The notes: generated by a model from the letters alone, not told the origin. A DNA stretch of 64,000 nt from Dyadobacter alkalitolerans DSM 23607 (GCF_000428845.1 NZ_AUAS01000003.1:310001-374000); one strand, 5' to 3'. Numbered from the stretch's first letter, positions 1-7,987 are shown. A program made the numbers and translations.

Positions 1-704
1 CTAAGTTTCTCAATTCGATTCAGGTATCCATCAAACAGAACTTAGGGAATAAATTCCATTGCTATAAAGTTAAGCCGACGATGGAGTCACACGATAGGTG
101 TCTTGCTGAAATTGCAGCCCACGATAATAATGAATCCATAATATTTTTAGGTCACGGCAAAAGCGACTCGCTTTTCGGTGCATCTTTCCCTAGTACCTGC
201 GGAATGGTCTCTGATGACTATTTAGCTGAGAATCCACACGAGAAACATCTAAGTGAAGACTTTATAAATCCTGACAATATTTCAATTTTCAAAGAAAAGA
301 AAATATTTTGTCTCACCTGCAACTCTGCTGATAGTTTAGGCGAACTCGCTATCGAGGCTGGGGCAAAAGTATTTCTTGGTTTTGGCGATATACCAACCGA
401 AAATCATGCGGATCAAGATATTAGGTTGTATTTAGACCAATGGAAGTCACCAATGCCTGACAGGTTAACAAAAATTTTTAAGGGAGATATACAGGTAATT
501 ATAAAGTCCAGTTTATTGGTAGGTTTAAATGAAAAACTATCTTATGAGGACGTGCGAAATATTATTATCCATAAAACAAATTTGAGAATTGATGACATAT
601 TGAAACATCATAAAGGTATAAAGCGTAGGCGCCTTCTTTGTGATTACCTTTTTCAATTCAAGGAGGAAATGACAGTCTTTGGCAACTCAAATTTACTTAT
701 CTGA
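1..704 (+). CDS. Caspase/CHAT-like peptidase, 5' end outside window
   Basis: The frame is already open at the left edge (codons from base 3, no stop), so the ATG at 81 is probably internal and the N-terminus is missing. Counting from that ATG, a His-Gly pair in IIFLGHG (His25) and a Cys in FCLTCNSA (Cys80), the latter followed by a hydrophobic AGAKVFLGFGD segment, match the His/Cys dyad layout of caspase-fold CHAT peptidases. The remaining 110 residues are mostly helical and unassigned. It converges on a broken RES-domain gene and lies in AT-rich accessory DNA. The caspase-fold reading rests on motifs only; the substrate and any partner upstream are unknown. Confidence 0.5.
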   Translation, partial: KFLNSIQVSIKQNLGNKFHCYKVKPTMESHDRCLAEIAAHDNNESIIFLGHGKSDSLFGASFPSTCGMVSDDYLAENPHEKHLSEDFINPDNISIFKEKKIFCLTCNSADSLGELAIEAGAKVFLGFGDIPTENHADQDIRLYLDQWKSPMPDRLTKIFKGDIQVIIKSSLLVGLNEKLSYEDVRNIIIHKTNLRIDDILKHHKGIKRRRLLCDYLFQFKEEMTVFGNSNLLI

Positions 705-740
705 TAGTCTTTTCTTATAATTTTTATCTTTTAATAATTC

Positions 741-1673
741 TTAAAATGAGCCATCTCCATTATGAAGAAAGGATGGTGAATTTGGTGAAAGTGTCCATAT
801 TGCATCACAGTCGTAAAAACGTTCCCAAATCAAGGTCCCTTTTGGTCTAATATTTGCTGAAGATCTTAAGGATCGCAATACATATGTTTTTTCTTCCTTC
901 ATTTCAATCTTATAGATTACTGCACTTATCAAATTGTAATTACGCTGTACGAAGTTCCTCTCCATCACAATATTAAATCCAGAAACTTCACTTTCGACGC
1001 TGGGGTATATAAGACATTCTACAAATTCATGATCATCGAAGTAAGCAATTTGCTTAACCAACATTTCGTAAAAGGCAGTTGTAAGTTTATAAGTCTGCCT
1101 GTTTGAGGCATCAACTTTTCTAGTAAACCACTGTGACAACGCTAAATCAAGCTCTAGGAGATTGTGGTCTGCACTGGATGAAAAATAAGGCAAGGATCCC
1201 ACGATCCTTACCATTGGGTCTTTTGGATTGCGACGAGCAAGGGCCTGTTTTATTTGTTGAGCCCCAATAATCGGTACGTTTAACGTATTTGTATCGGTTT
1301 TTTTATATTGACCAACTACGATAAATTGCCCAACCTCAGGCCGAGTCTCAAAAATAGTAACACCATTATCAGTGGAGCAATAGAAAACTGCATGACCTTT
1401 TTCGTTACATCAATTTTGACCAGCAATTCGGTCTGGAGGGCATCCTAGGGCTTTTTGGTCTTTAAATTCGCCACATGCTTGTTCAATTGTTGATGCGGAT
1501 AAGGCTCTTGCACGGAATACATTGCTTATTTCCAACTCACAAATTCCTGGCTGGTAGTTGAACTTTTGTAACAGCTTACCTAAAATTTGTGAAAGTCCAG
1601 GAACTGGCACATTTTCCAGTTCTGCAAAATCTTCAAAGTGACGAAATGTTATACCTATATCTGTTTCTGTCAT
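741..1673 (-). pseudogene. RES-domain protein interrupted by an in-frame TGA
   Basis: Two pieces lie in the same reading frame: 1410-1673 (87 codons, starting MTETDIG) and 741-1409. They are separated only by a TGA at 1410-1412. Read through, they form one protein of about 310 residues with the RES order: VFRARAL, then CPPDRIAGQN-stop-CNEKGHAVFYCS, then IFETRP, and near the end IYPSVESEVSGFNIV. A CGA (Arg) to TGA change would explain the break, since an Arg before CN is expected in this family by my recollection. RES proteins are NAD+-degrading enzymes, often toxins. A downstream ATG at 1214 gives 157 residues but lacks the N-terminal half of the domain. No antitoxin gene is visible next to it. 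Confidence 0.65.
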
Positions 1674-1846
1674 TGTACGGTTGCTTTTAAATATAGATGG
1701 AAAACCATTTACTTGTTTATTTAATGGTTGGGGTCGCGTATACAGGACATTTTTAATACGTACCTAATATCAGTTAACATGGAAAGGTCTTGTATGGGAC
1801 CAATTATTGTGATGCCTGCTTAACAGCAGTAACTCTACGCAAAGTG

Positions 1847-2629
1847 CTAGATATGAAAATTCTTGCCCTTTCTTATTGAAATTGACGCATTGGTTTCTAG
1901 AAGCTGATTTATTTGCTTTGCAACAAACCCAACATCTTGCCCCTTGACCGGCATTCCCTGATAATTATAACTAGAATACTTCAATCTGCCTTTTTCCATC
2001 GTAAACTTACAGTCAATCCCCTTCTCCTTCAACCGCCGTTCAAGATCTTCAAGTGTCTTACAGCCCTGCTTCAAAGCCTTCTTGATAGCCAAATTAACAA
2101 CCTTCTGAGCCTCCTTTCGATGTTCAGCAACATGCCGCAACTTCCCTTCTCGCAGCTTCTCGACCTTGGCAAAACCAAGTTCTTGCGTAATCTCTTTACA
2201 TACCCTTACGTTCCGAGCATAGTTGTGTGATGTCTCCAATGCCTTACTCCCATCCGTTGGCACTCGGTTGATGTAAATATGTATGTGCTTATGAGGCTTG
2301 TCGTAATGTTGATAAATTGCAATCTGATGATCCTTGGGATCTGCCCCCATCTTATTACAGTATCTATTAGCCGCCTCGATCATCTCTTCCTCGGTTGGGT
2401 TTTCATCTGGCCTCCAGCTGAGCGAAGAATGCCACACTGGCTTTTTGCAGCGGCTGCACGCAGCTTCCTGCTGCATTTCCAATGCTATGCCCATTGGATC
2501 CAGGGAGACAATGTTATGCAACACCAGAAGCTCTGATTTTCCTTCGATCTCCTTACCATTCAGACTGTATCCTGCTCCGTAGTTAATAGCCCGCACAAAA
2601 CTGGATCCGATGGTCGTCTTTGCTATCAT
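1847..2629 (-). CDS. Relaxase/mobilization nuclease (MobB-like)
   Basis: This is a DNA-nicking relaxase that would cut oriT and lead plasmid DNA into a recipient cell. The 260 residues show the relaxase family marks: HSSLSW at 67-72, and the three-His metal motif within DKPHKHIHIYINRV (His113, His115, His117). A conserved aromatic follows DHQIAIYQHYD. The C-terminal 100 residues are basic and helical. Its ATG overlaps the stop of the mobC-like gene by 4 bases (ATGA), so the two are translationally coupled. At 260 residues it is rather short for Bacteroidota relaxases, but no frameshift is visible. I am confident of the family and less so of the exact Mob class. Confidence 0.88.
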   Translation of the reverse strand: MIAKTTIGSSFVRAINYGAGYSLNGKEIEGKSELLVLHNIVSLDPMGIALEMQQEAACSRCKKPVWHSSLSWRPDENPTEEEMIEAANRYCNKMGADPKDHQIAIYQHYDKPHKHIHIYINRVPTDGSKALETSHNYARNVRVCKEITQELGFAKVEKLREGKLRHVAEHRKEAQKVVNLAIKKALKQGCKTLEDLERRLKEKGIDCKFTMEKGRLKYSSYNYQGMPVKGQDVGFVAKQINQLLETNASISIRKGKNFHI

Positions 2630-2955
2630 TTTTTTAGAATGCGTTTAAGTTCTTCCAAAACTTCTGTAATCGGTTTTTGATAGAAAAATCCTTTGTTGGC
2701 AAATGCGGCCAATTGATTGAGGTTAGTCCCTATCCCTTGCAGATTCCGTTTTTCATCCTTATCAAACCTGGCTTGTACCGGGTGGCCGGTGCCAAGTTTC
2801 CGCAGATACTCTGACACTGACAGTCCGGCCAAGGTGGCCTTTGATTTGATTTTAACGTAGTCTTGCTGCGTGACACGCAGCGGGATCGTTCTGTCTTTAT
2901 TTTCCCTTTTCGCCTGACCTGACTGACTGGTATTTTCATGAGCGTTTTCGTCCAT
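2626..2955 (-). CDS. MobC-like relaxosome accessory protein
   Basis: A 109-residue basic protein with the order seen in MobC/MbeC-type mobilization proteins. RTIPLRVTQQDYVKIKSKA at about 24-42 fits a ribbon-helix-helix DNA-binding strand and helix. It is followed by GLSVSEYLRKL, GIGTNLNQLAAFAN and a Leu/Lys-rich tail. It would bind oriT and help the relaxase nick. It lies directly downstream of a long inverted repeat that is a candidate oriT and overlaps the relaxase gene by 4 bases. Confidence 0.82.
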   Translation of the reverse strand: MDENAHENTSQSGQAKRENKDRTIPLRVTQQDYVKIKSKATLAGLSVSEYLRKLGTGHPVQARFDKDEKRNLQGIGTNLNQLAAFANKGFFYQKPITEVLEELKRILKK

Positions 2956-3187
2956 GGCGCTGATGGTTGCTTGTTAATAATGAATATTGATGGGGTTCGG
3001 GGCGGAGCCCTGGCAAGACAAGGGAGGAACGACCGGTGTGTTTGTAACTGCAATTCGGAGCGAAGCGAAGAATTGTAGTTACAAACACATGGCTTGCTTA
3101 ACAAGGCTTAACAAGGCCAAAAATTGGCGTTATAAAAAAGTCGAAAATGGTCAAATCCGGTCGAAATAAGCCGAAAATTGAACGTAT
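2956..3187. other. Candidate oriT with 20-bp inverted repeat
   Basis: This gene-free stretch lies upstream of mobC. It holds an inverted repeat with arms 3037-3056 and 3070-3089 (19 of 20 positions match) around a 13-base loop. Next to it is a G/C-rich segment (2995-3012) containing the short palindrome-like ggcggagcc. Repeats of this kind beside MobC/relaxase genes are typical of transfer origins. The nick site cannot be placed from sequence alone. Confidence 0.5.
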
Positions 3188-3721
3188 CTATTGATTGTCA
3201 GGCTCCAAAGGAACAACGACAACATTATCTGCTTTGAGATATTCGTACTCCCTCCCTACCTCTGGTGACTTCGATTTCGCGGCAGGGCGTAGAACCAGGT
3301 ACTTTTTGGAATTAATCTCCTGTACATCCGCAACCTTGATCAGCTCCCGAAACGTATCGAAATCCGGATACATCTCTGTAAAATGTGAAACTGACTTGAA
3401 CTTCTCGAACTGCCCGACATAATAGGCAATCACAACAATTCCTGCGAGAGCTACGAGTGAGGGAAATAGAGACTTCCCTATACTGAATATGAATGCCTGC
3501 ATGTTATCCCGAAAATGTACAGTGTTGACCTGACCTTTCACGAGCTTCGCCGCTTTGTCGATTTCGGCTTTGGTGCTTTCAACCGTTTCTCCAAAAACGT
3601 TGAATCTGTCATTTAACTCAGTCAAGATCACTGCTGTCCACTCATCCATTTCATAGCCATACTTGGCTTGAAATTGCCCCATTATTCTGGTGACTTCTTC
3701 CTTAGTTATTTGCGAGCTCAT
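3188..3721 (-). CDS. Unknown protein with coiled coil and one membrane segment
   Basis: I do not recognise this 177-residue protein. Residues 1-75 are charged and helical, including a heptad-like stretch around NVFGETVESTKAEIDKAAK. A hydrophobic segment, LFPSLVALAGIVVIAYYVGQF (about 88-108), should cross the membrane once. The C-terminal part is polar. The start overlaps the end of the ParA-like gene by 20 bases, so it belongs to the same transcription unit. It may be a membrane component of the mobile element, for example in transfer or exclusion; that is only a guess from position. Confidence 0.6.
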   Translation of the reverse strand: MSSQITKEEVTRIMGQFQAKYGYEMDEWTAVILTELNDRFNVFGETVESTKAEIDKAAKLVKGQVNTVHFRDNMQAFIFSIGKSLFPSLVALAGIVVIAYYVGQFEKFKSVSHFTEMYPDFDTFRELIKVADVQEINSKKYLVLRPAAKSKSPEVGREYEYLKADNVVVVPLEPDNQ

Positions 3722-4412
3722 CTTTGAAATTATCGGTTAGTTCCTTTTTTAATCTGATCCTTGCCCCTGTCTGGTATTCATTTATACCATAACCTTTTCT
3801 CACACCGTCCAGAATCTGACTCCCCAGGTTTGAGCCTGGATCGAAATCTCCGAACATTCGAAATCTCAATCCCATTGCTCCACTGTTGCGTTTCAGTTCT
3901 TCCGTTAAGGCAGAGAAATTTTTAAACGTCGTGATGCTTTGCCAGGCAGTCACATCAAATTGTCCACGCAGAGCGATCACAAGCTTTTGAAGGTAATCTA
4001 CGCTGGGAATGTATGCTCCACCACCTCCGACAACGACATGAAAATTTGCCTTGAAATCCAGTTCGTCCATGAATTGCCTGAATGGCAGGTCGAGTTCTAG
4101 GAGTGCTGGGAACTGCTCCGACTCAGGAGCACCCAAATCAAAATATACCCTGTCAAATGGAGTGTCCACCAGGCTTTCAATATAAGAGACCAAGTTATCT
4201 CTCACCAAGACTTCCTTCTCATTGAGCAGAGAGACTGCTTCGGTGCACGACTCTCCCAAGAATCTAAGTTGCCGGCTGGACGTACCAGTCGAGCTATCCA
4301 AATCCACAAAAAGGGATTTGTCGCAATTTTGTTTAGCAAGACCTAACAGGTAGGTTAGCAGGCTTTTTCCTACACCGCCCTTGGCTTGCAGGATGAAATT
4401 GAGCTCTTTCAT
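3702..4412 (-). CDS. ParA/MinD-like P-loop ATPase
   Basis: A 236-residue protein with a deviant Walker A, KGGVGKS, at residues 11-17. LFVDLDSSTG at about 35 and VYFDLGAPESEQFPALLE fit switch/Walker B positions of the ParA/MinD/CobQ group. Such ATPases segregate plasmids or position membrane complexes. No ParB-like partner is obvious; the neighbouring small unknown (4409-4801) and the membrane protein are the candidates. It sits in a run of overlapping genes between the primase-like and mobilization genes, as expected for a plasmid maintenance gene. Confidence 0.8.
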   Translation of the reverse strand: MKELNFILQAKGGVGKSLLTYLLGLAKQNCDKSLFVDLDSSTGTSSRQLRFLGESCTEAVSLLNEKEVLVRDNLVSYIESLVDTPFDRVYFDLGAPESEQFPALLELDLPFRQFMDELDFKANFHVVVGGGGAYIPSVDYLQKLVIALRGQFDVTAWQSITTFKNFSALTEELKRNSGAMGLRFRMFGDFDPGSNLGSQILDGVRKGYGINEYQTGARIRLKKELTDNFKDELANN

Positions 4413-4801
4413 TTGTTAGAAAATTTACTTTTACGTGAGGAATTTGAATTTGTCTTGTCCGCGTCTGGATTGGTCCAGTTCTTAGGGTCTAGAATAACAG
4501 CTGCATCAGCTTCTCGTAAATTCTGATCTGTCGACGGTGGCTTGGTTATAGCCTGATTGATCTCCTTTACGGCACACGACTGGCTATCTTTACCTCGGAA
4601 GTAATGTCGGCAATACTTAATGTCAGCAGATCGAATCAAATCCTTCTGACCCAATTCCTGATTGATCAAATCTGCAATCATGGATAAAGATGCGCTCATG
4701 GCAATCGTATCCTTGAACAGATCATAAAGCAACCGTTTGCGCTTTGAATCCTTTCTTTCATACAGCCGGAGTAGCACATTTCTGTTCATCACATTTTGCA
4801 T
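4409..4801 (-). CDS. Small unknown protein of the mobile element
   Basis: A 130-residue protein that I do not recognise. It is basic at the N-terminus (LYERKDSKRKRLLYDLFKD) and ends in a Ser/Lys/Asn-rich tail. Its 5' end overlaps the primase-like gene by 44 bases and its 3' end overlaps the ParA-like start by 4 bases, so translation is likely coupled. A second ATG at 4789 would shorten it by four residues. By position it could be the DNA-binding partner of the ParA-like ATPase; I have no motif to support that. Confidence 0.55.
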   Translation of the reverse strand: MQNVMNRNVLLRLYERKDSKRKRLLYDLFKDTIAMSASLSMIADLINQELGQKDLIRSADIKYCRHYFRGKDSQSCAVKEINQAITKPPSTDQNLREADAAVILDPKNWTNPDADKTNSNSSRKSKFSNK

Positions 4802-5645
4802 TTTGGATTAAAAATTCATTCAGATCCTTCTGCCCAGCATAGAACAAGCTCATATCCATCACACGAGGATATCCTTGTTTGATCTTCGCTGCTGCCTTTA
4901 CTCCGGACGGATCGTTATCAAGAAACAGGAATTTGGAATCGAAGGGAGATAGATACTCGGATGCCCTTCCTAGCAGCGAGATTGAATTAAGTATCAGAAA
5001 ACTTGCATGGGCCACATGAAAAACCGGCAGCATGAGATAAGACAGGAAATCCATGAAACCCTCAAAGACGAGCAGGTTACTGCCACAATTTTTGATCAGA
5101 GTCACGTCCTTTGGCGCAATGCAGGATTTGAAGCCTTTGCTTCGGAGCTCGTATCCACCAGATTGGTTTTTAAAGCCAATCCCTTTAAAAATGTGATTTT
5201 GATTCAAGTAGGTTACCTCGGTACAATGTTGCCGAGCAACTTCAATGGAGATGCCGCGGGCATTAACATAATCGATCAATCGAGGATCTTGAATGTAACC
5301 TTCATTTACTATACGTAGCTTATTATTGCTTGGCTGCTTTTCAATTTGCACTTTTGGTTGCGGGTGAAAAGAAGAAAAATTGCCAGTTATTAGCCCGATT
5401 ACCTCCTTCACATCTTCCGTTTTGAAAATTTGGCATGCTAGGTCTGTTAGATTACCTCCTACCCCAATTCCATGGTCGTACCAAAGATTTTTATCGATAT
5501 CCACTTTGAATGATGCGTGCTTCTCCGGATCTCTTATCATGCTGATATACCAATAGTTAATACCTCTTTTGGACGTCGGCCGGTAGCCATTTTGATCCAA
5601 AAATTCTATTATGCTGTGTTGCCGATTTAATTGTTTTGCATTCAT
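4758..5645 (-). CDS. Toprim/primase-like protein
   Basis: About 295 residues. The N-terminal part resembles the DNA-binding region of CHC2-type primases (WYISMIRDPEKHASFKVD, then NLWYDHGIGVGGNLTDLA), with the zinc ligands lost. The C-terminal part is a toprim fold: LLVFEGFMDFLSYL supplies the Glu, and FLFLDNDPSGVKAA the Asp-x-Asp. It would prime or assist replication of the element. I chose ATG 5645 (MNAKQLNRQH), which is preceded by an A-rich leader typical of Bacteroidota. The upstream ATG at 5687 would add residues encoded by the GTTCC repeats and is less likely. Confidence 0.78.
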   Translation of the reverse strand: MNAKQLNRQHSIIEFLDQNGYRPTSKRGINYWYISMIRDPEKHASFKVDIDKNLWYDHGIGVGGNLTDLACQIFKTEDVKEVIGLITGNFSSFHPQPKVQIEKQPSNNKLRIVNEGYIQDPRLIDYVNARGISIEVARQHCTEVTYLNQNHIFKGIGFKNQSGGYELRSKGFKSCIAPKDVTLIKNCGSNLLVFEGFMDFLSYLMLPVFHVAHASFLILNSISLLGRASEYLSPFDSKFLFLDNDPSGVKAAAKIKQGYPRVMDMSLFYAGQKDLNEFLIQNAKCDEQKCATPAV

Positions 5646-5670
5646 ATCTTTTCTTTTTTCACCCGCAGTC

Positions 5671-6090
5671 GTTCCGTTCCGTTCCATTTTCCACGCGTTC
5701 CACTTGTTCCATTTTGCCTAAAAAATTCACTATCTAATTGATTATAAAGGCGTTACATTTTTAGTCAAATTTTTGACCGAAAAATGTGGAACAAATGGAA
5801 TTTCTGGAACAAGTGGAACGCCTGGAACGGAATGGAACAAATGAAACGAGATGGAACATCTGAGGCTAAATGGAATTAATGGAACGGATGGAACAAATGA
5901 AACGAGATGGAACATCTGAGGCTAAATGGAATTAATGGAACGGATGGAACGAAACGGAACTTTGGAACAAATGGAACTTTTGGAACGAGATGGAACATCT
6001 CAGGAACAAATGGAAATAATGGAACGGGTGGAACGAATAGAACTTTGGAACAAATGGAATTTTTGGAACAAGTGGAACAAAGCCGAACTG
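5671..6090. repeat. GGAAC iteron-like arrays, candidate replication origin
   Basis: An array of about 22 GGAAC words, mostly 9-10 bases apart, runs from 5788 to about 6077. A shorter array in the opposite orientation (GTTCC) occupies 5671-5710. The two orientations form a 23-bp inverted repeat (5689-5711 against 5805-5827, one mismatch). Between them lies an AT-rich spacer with a near-perfect palindrome at 5755-5787 centred on gtcaaa/tttgac. Opposed iterons around an AT-rich palindrome, flanked by a RepA-like ATPase and a primase-like gene, suggest a plasmid-type origin. Open frames across the array have low-complexity Gly/Asn/Thr translations and are not genes. Confidence 0.6.
5833..5944. 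repeat. Two perfect tandem copies of a 56-bp unit
   Basis: 5833-5888 and 5889-5944 are identical. Each unit contains three GGAAC words plus the related tgaggctaaatggaat. This is a recent duplication inside the larger GGAAC array. It would change iteron number and so may influence copy control if the array is an origin. Confidence 0.85.
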
Positions 6091-6128
6091 GCCGAGTTCA
6101 ATTGCCAGATATCACCATTTTCTTCGAA

Positions 6129-6179
6129 CATTTTTTCACAATCCCCTCTCATAAATAAGGAGGGGTTGTGAGAAAAATG
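6129..6179. repeat. Long imperfect inverted repeat after the RepA-like gene
   Basis: Arms 6129-6148 and 6160-6179 are nearly complementary around an 11-base loop, with CCCCTC/GAGGGG as the core. It lies just 3' of the RepA-like gene. Neither strand has a clean T-run after the stem, so it is not a textbook terminator. It may still stop transcription into the repeat array or be part of the origin. Confidence 0.5.
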
Positions 6180-6198
6180 TGGACTTCTTACAGGCCAA

Positions 6199-7176
6199 TC
6201 ATTCGTTTAGCCAGCGATGAATAGTCCCTTTGCCCCTGTTCAATATTTTCGCAATCTGCTCAATAGTCTTACCCTGATCCCGAAGCTCGCGTGCTAAGTC
6301 CTTCTGCTCCTCCTTCACCGGCATTACCTCCGTGCCTATGTGCTGCGCTTCTTCGATGTTGTCCTGAACAAATTCAAACCATAGCGTTTCAGGATTCAGA
6401 CGGATCAACTTAGCACCGTCCGTCTCTTCGCAATGCCTGGATTTAGAGCGCTTGAAGATCCGGTATTGAATATCCTGTTTGCTCTTCCGGAGAAACATGT
6501 CGCTATCCGTCAAATCAGATTTCACGCCGGAGCCGCTTTGAAGATCACTATCAGTCAGCAAGTTCCTGGTATGCTTTCGCGTATGGTCTGTGATGATGAT
6601 TGTTGTATCCAGCAAATCGCGTAGCGTCAAAATCAAGTGCATTGCTTTTGCCACTTCTTTTCCATTGTTAGTATCGGAATTTAGAAAAGCTACCCTGAAA
6701 TTGTCCAGGACTATTAAAACCGGCTTCAAGCTCTTCGACATTTCTACAATAGCCTGGACCTCTTCTTCCAACCCCTTTTTAGTTGTGTAGACTTTACTTC
6801 GGTAGGTTGAGAAATTGATTTGCTCAGGGGGAGATTCGAATAGCATACCCAGCCTTCGACTGATCGTGTCTTCACTTAGCTCACAGTTAATAAATAATGT
6901 ATTTCCGTGATACTCGATTGGCTCATTCCAAAGCGAAGGCCATTCTGATGCAATGGCGACGCAGGCTTGGAGTCCTATCAAAGTCTTTCCCGTACCCCGC
7001 TCAGCTGCAAATATGACAGCAGAGTTTTCCAGTACGTAATTTCCCAGCAAACGCCTGAGGGGAGCAAGCGTTCTTCCTCTTATCGCCAGATCTTCCATAT
7101 CATTGAGGGAAGATTTATGTAAAATCTTTCCTTCCAAATGGTTGTGAAAACCATTCAAGGCAGCTAATTTTGTCAT
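6199..7176 (-). CDS. RepA-like AAA (AAA_25) replicative ATPase/helicase
   Basis: 325 residues. A Walker A, AAERGTGKT, lies at 57-65, and VLIVLDNFR at about 153 is the Walker B. TIIITDHTRKHTR fits the sensor/His motif of RecA-fold RepA (RSF1010-type) helicases. The C-terminal 35 residues (GKTIEQIAKILNRGKGTIHRWL) form a helix-turn-helix likely to read DNA, perhaps the adjacent GGAAC repeats. It is placed between a small HTH gene and the candidate origin on the same strand. I infer that it loads at that origin to start element replication. Confidence 0.8.
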   Translation of the reverse strand: MTKLAALNGFHNHLEGKILHKSSLNDMEDLAIRGRTLAPLRRLLGNYVLENSAVIFAAERGTGKTLIGLQACVAIASEWPSLWNEPIEYHGNTLFINCELSEDTISRRLGMLFESPPEQINFSTYRSKVYTTKKGLEEEVQAIVEMSKSLKPVLIVLDNFRVAFLNSDTNNGKEVAKAMHLILTLRDLLDTTIIITDHTRKHTRNLLTDSDLQSGSGVKSDLTDSDMFLRKSKQDIQYRIFKRSKSRHCEETDGAKLIRLNPETLWFEFVQDNIEEAQHIGTEVMPVKEEQKDLARELRDQGKTIEQIAKILNRGKGTIHRWLNE

Positions 7177-7221
7177 ACTAATTTTGTTAAGAATTTTTGA
7201 AGGGGTAATGCGTTCGAGGCA

Positions 7222-7515
7222 TTATCCCTTTTTCTTTGATTTCTGGTTTGTGTACATGTAATCCAACACCTCTGATTTCACGAAATAAATTCTTCGGTGA
7301 AGTCGGCGATACGGTAGCCCGTCCTTTTGCCACTGATGCAGCGTCACCAGGGAAACATCCAGCTCCCGGGCCATTTGCGCTCGGGATAGAAGTCTTTCAT
7401 CACTCTTAGACGTTGGATCCGCTTTCGGGCTGAGGGCATTCTTGAACTCCTCTTGAATCACCTGTCTGGTGAAGTTTTTGAACTCGTCAAACTCAATTAC
7501 TAGCAGTTTGGTCAT
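7222..7515 (-). CDS. HTH (excisionase/MerR-like) DNA-binding protein
   Basis: Start chosen at ATG 7515 (MTKLLVIEFDEF), giving 97 residues; the longer frame to 7617 has no supporting signal. The C-terminal half reads LLSRAQMARELDVSLVTLHQWQKDGLPYRR followed by RIYFVKSEVLDYM. This is the helix-turn-helix plus wing layout of HTH_17/excisionase-like proteins common at the head of Bacteroidota mobile elements. It is the first gene of the minus-strand module, 45 bases ahead of the RepA-like gene. It could regulate the module or assist recombination. Confidence 0.8.
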   Translation of the reverse strand: MTKLLVIEFDEFKNFTRQVIQEEFKNALSPKADPTSKSDERLLSRAQMARELDVSLVTLHQWQKDGLPYRRLHRRIYFVKSEVLDYMYTNQKSKKKG

Positions 7516-7860
7516 GGCACATTTGTTTTTTGTTGATGGGATCAAATGTTGAGGTGAAGGCGAAAAAAAGCAAGTATGAAAAAGTATGAACTTTGCTTCA
7601 ACTGCTATTAAATGCATTTGGAGGCCGTATGGGCTTATTTTGCTTAATCTTGATCCGAGGTAAGAAAAAGCAAAATTTCGTTGGTGAGATAAGAAATAAT
7701 AAAGATTTGCTGATCAGTTTGCCGGAAAATGGCAATTGAAGTTCCAATGTTCGGCCGCAAACTTTGAGATTTTGAAGACGGGTTAAATCTGGGTGAACTA
7801 TAAACTCTAAGGCGGGAAATTTTGAAGTTCTGGCGGACTGTAAACCAGAATGTAAACCAA

Positions 7861-7897
7861 ACAAAAAACCGCTCGATAATCTATTGATTATCAAGCG
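7861..7897 (-). terminator. Rho-independent terminator of tRNA-Phe
   Basis: A 12-bp stem (7870-7881 with 7886-7897, one G-T wobble) with a 4-base loop. On the minus strand it is followed by a T-run (the A-run at 7863-7868). It lies 18 bases past the tRNA 3' end. Confidence 0.85.
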
Positions 7898-7914
7898 ACT
7901 AGCTTTGTTTTCTG

Positions 7915-7987
7915 TGGTGATGGACGGAATCGAACCGCCGACACAAGGATTTTCAGTCCTTTGCTCTACCGACTGAGCTACATCACC
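7915..7987 (-). tRNA. tRNA-Phe (GAA)
   Basis: A 73-base cloverleaf read on the minus strand. The acceptor arms GGTGATG/CATCACC pair and the D-arm contains AGCTCAGTCGGTAGAGC. The anticodon loop CTGAAAA has anticodon GAA, and the T-arm is GGTTCGATTCC. CCA is not encoded. It has its own promoter and terminator. The mobile module begins about 300 bases 3' of it, so it may be the insertion site, although no duplicated 3' end was seen within the window. Confidence 0.96.

Noticed and set aside
1410-1412. TGA as selenocysteine in the RES gene
   Set aside because: RES enzymes are not selenoproteins, and no SECIS-like hairpin was seen after the codon. A nonsense mutation is simpler.
2730-3104. 124-codon open frame overlapping mobC on the same strand in another frame
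   Set aside because: It crosses the oriT-like repeat and has no motif, while the mobC frame has the family features and coupling to the relaxase.
5671-6090. CRISPR-like array
   Set aside because: The repeat word is 5-6 bases with 3-5 base gaps and no unique spacers of constant length; no cas gene is nearby.
5907-6171. Two open frames within the GGAAC array
   Set aside because: They are in different frames of the same repeat, translate to low-complexity Gly/Asn/Thr or Glu/Arg/Asn runs, and have no family signature.
6129-6179. Strong terminator for the RepA-like gene
   Set aside because: The hairpin is clear, but neither strand has a T-run directly after the stem, so it is listed only as an inverted repeat.
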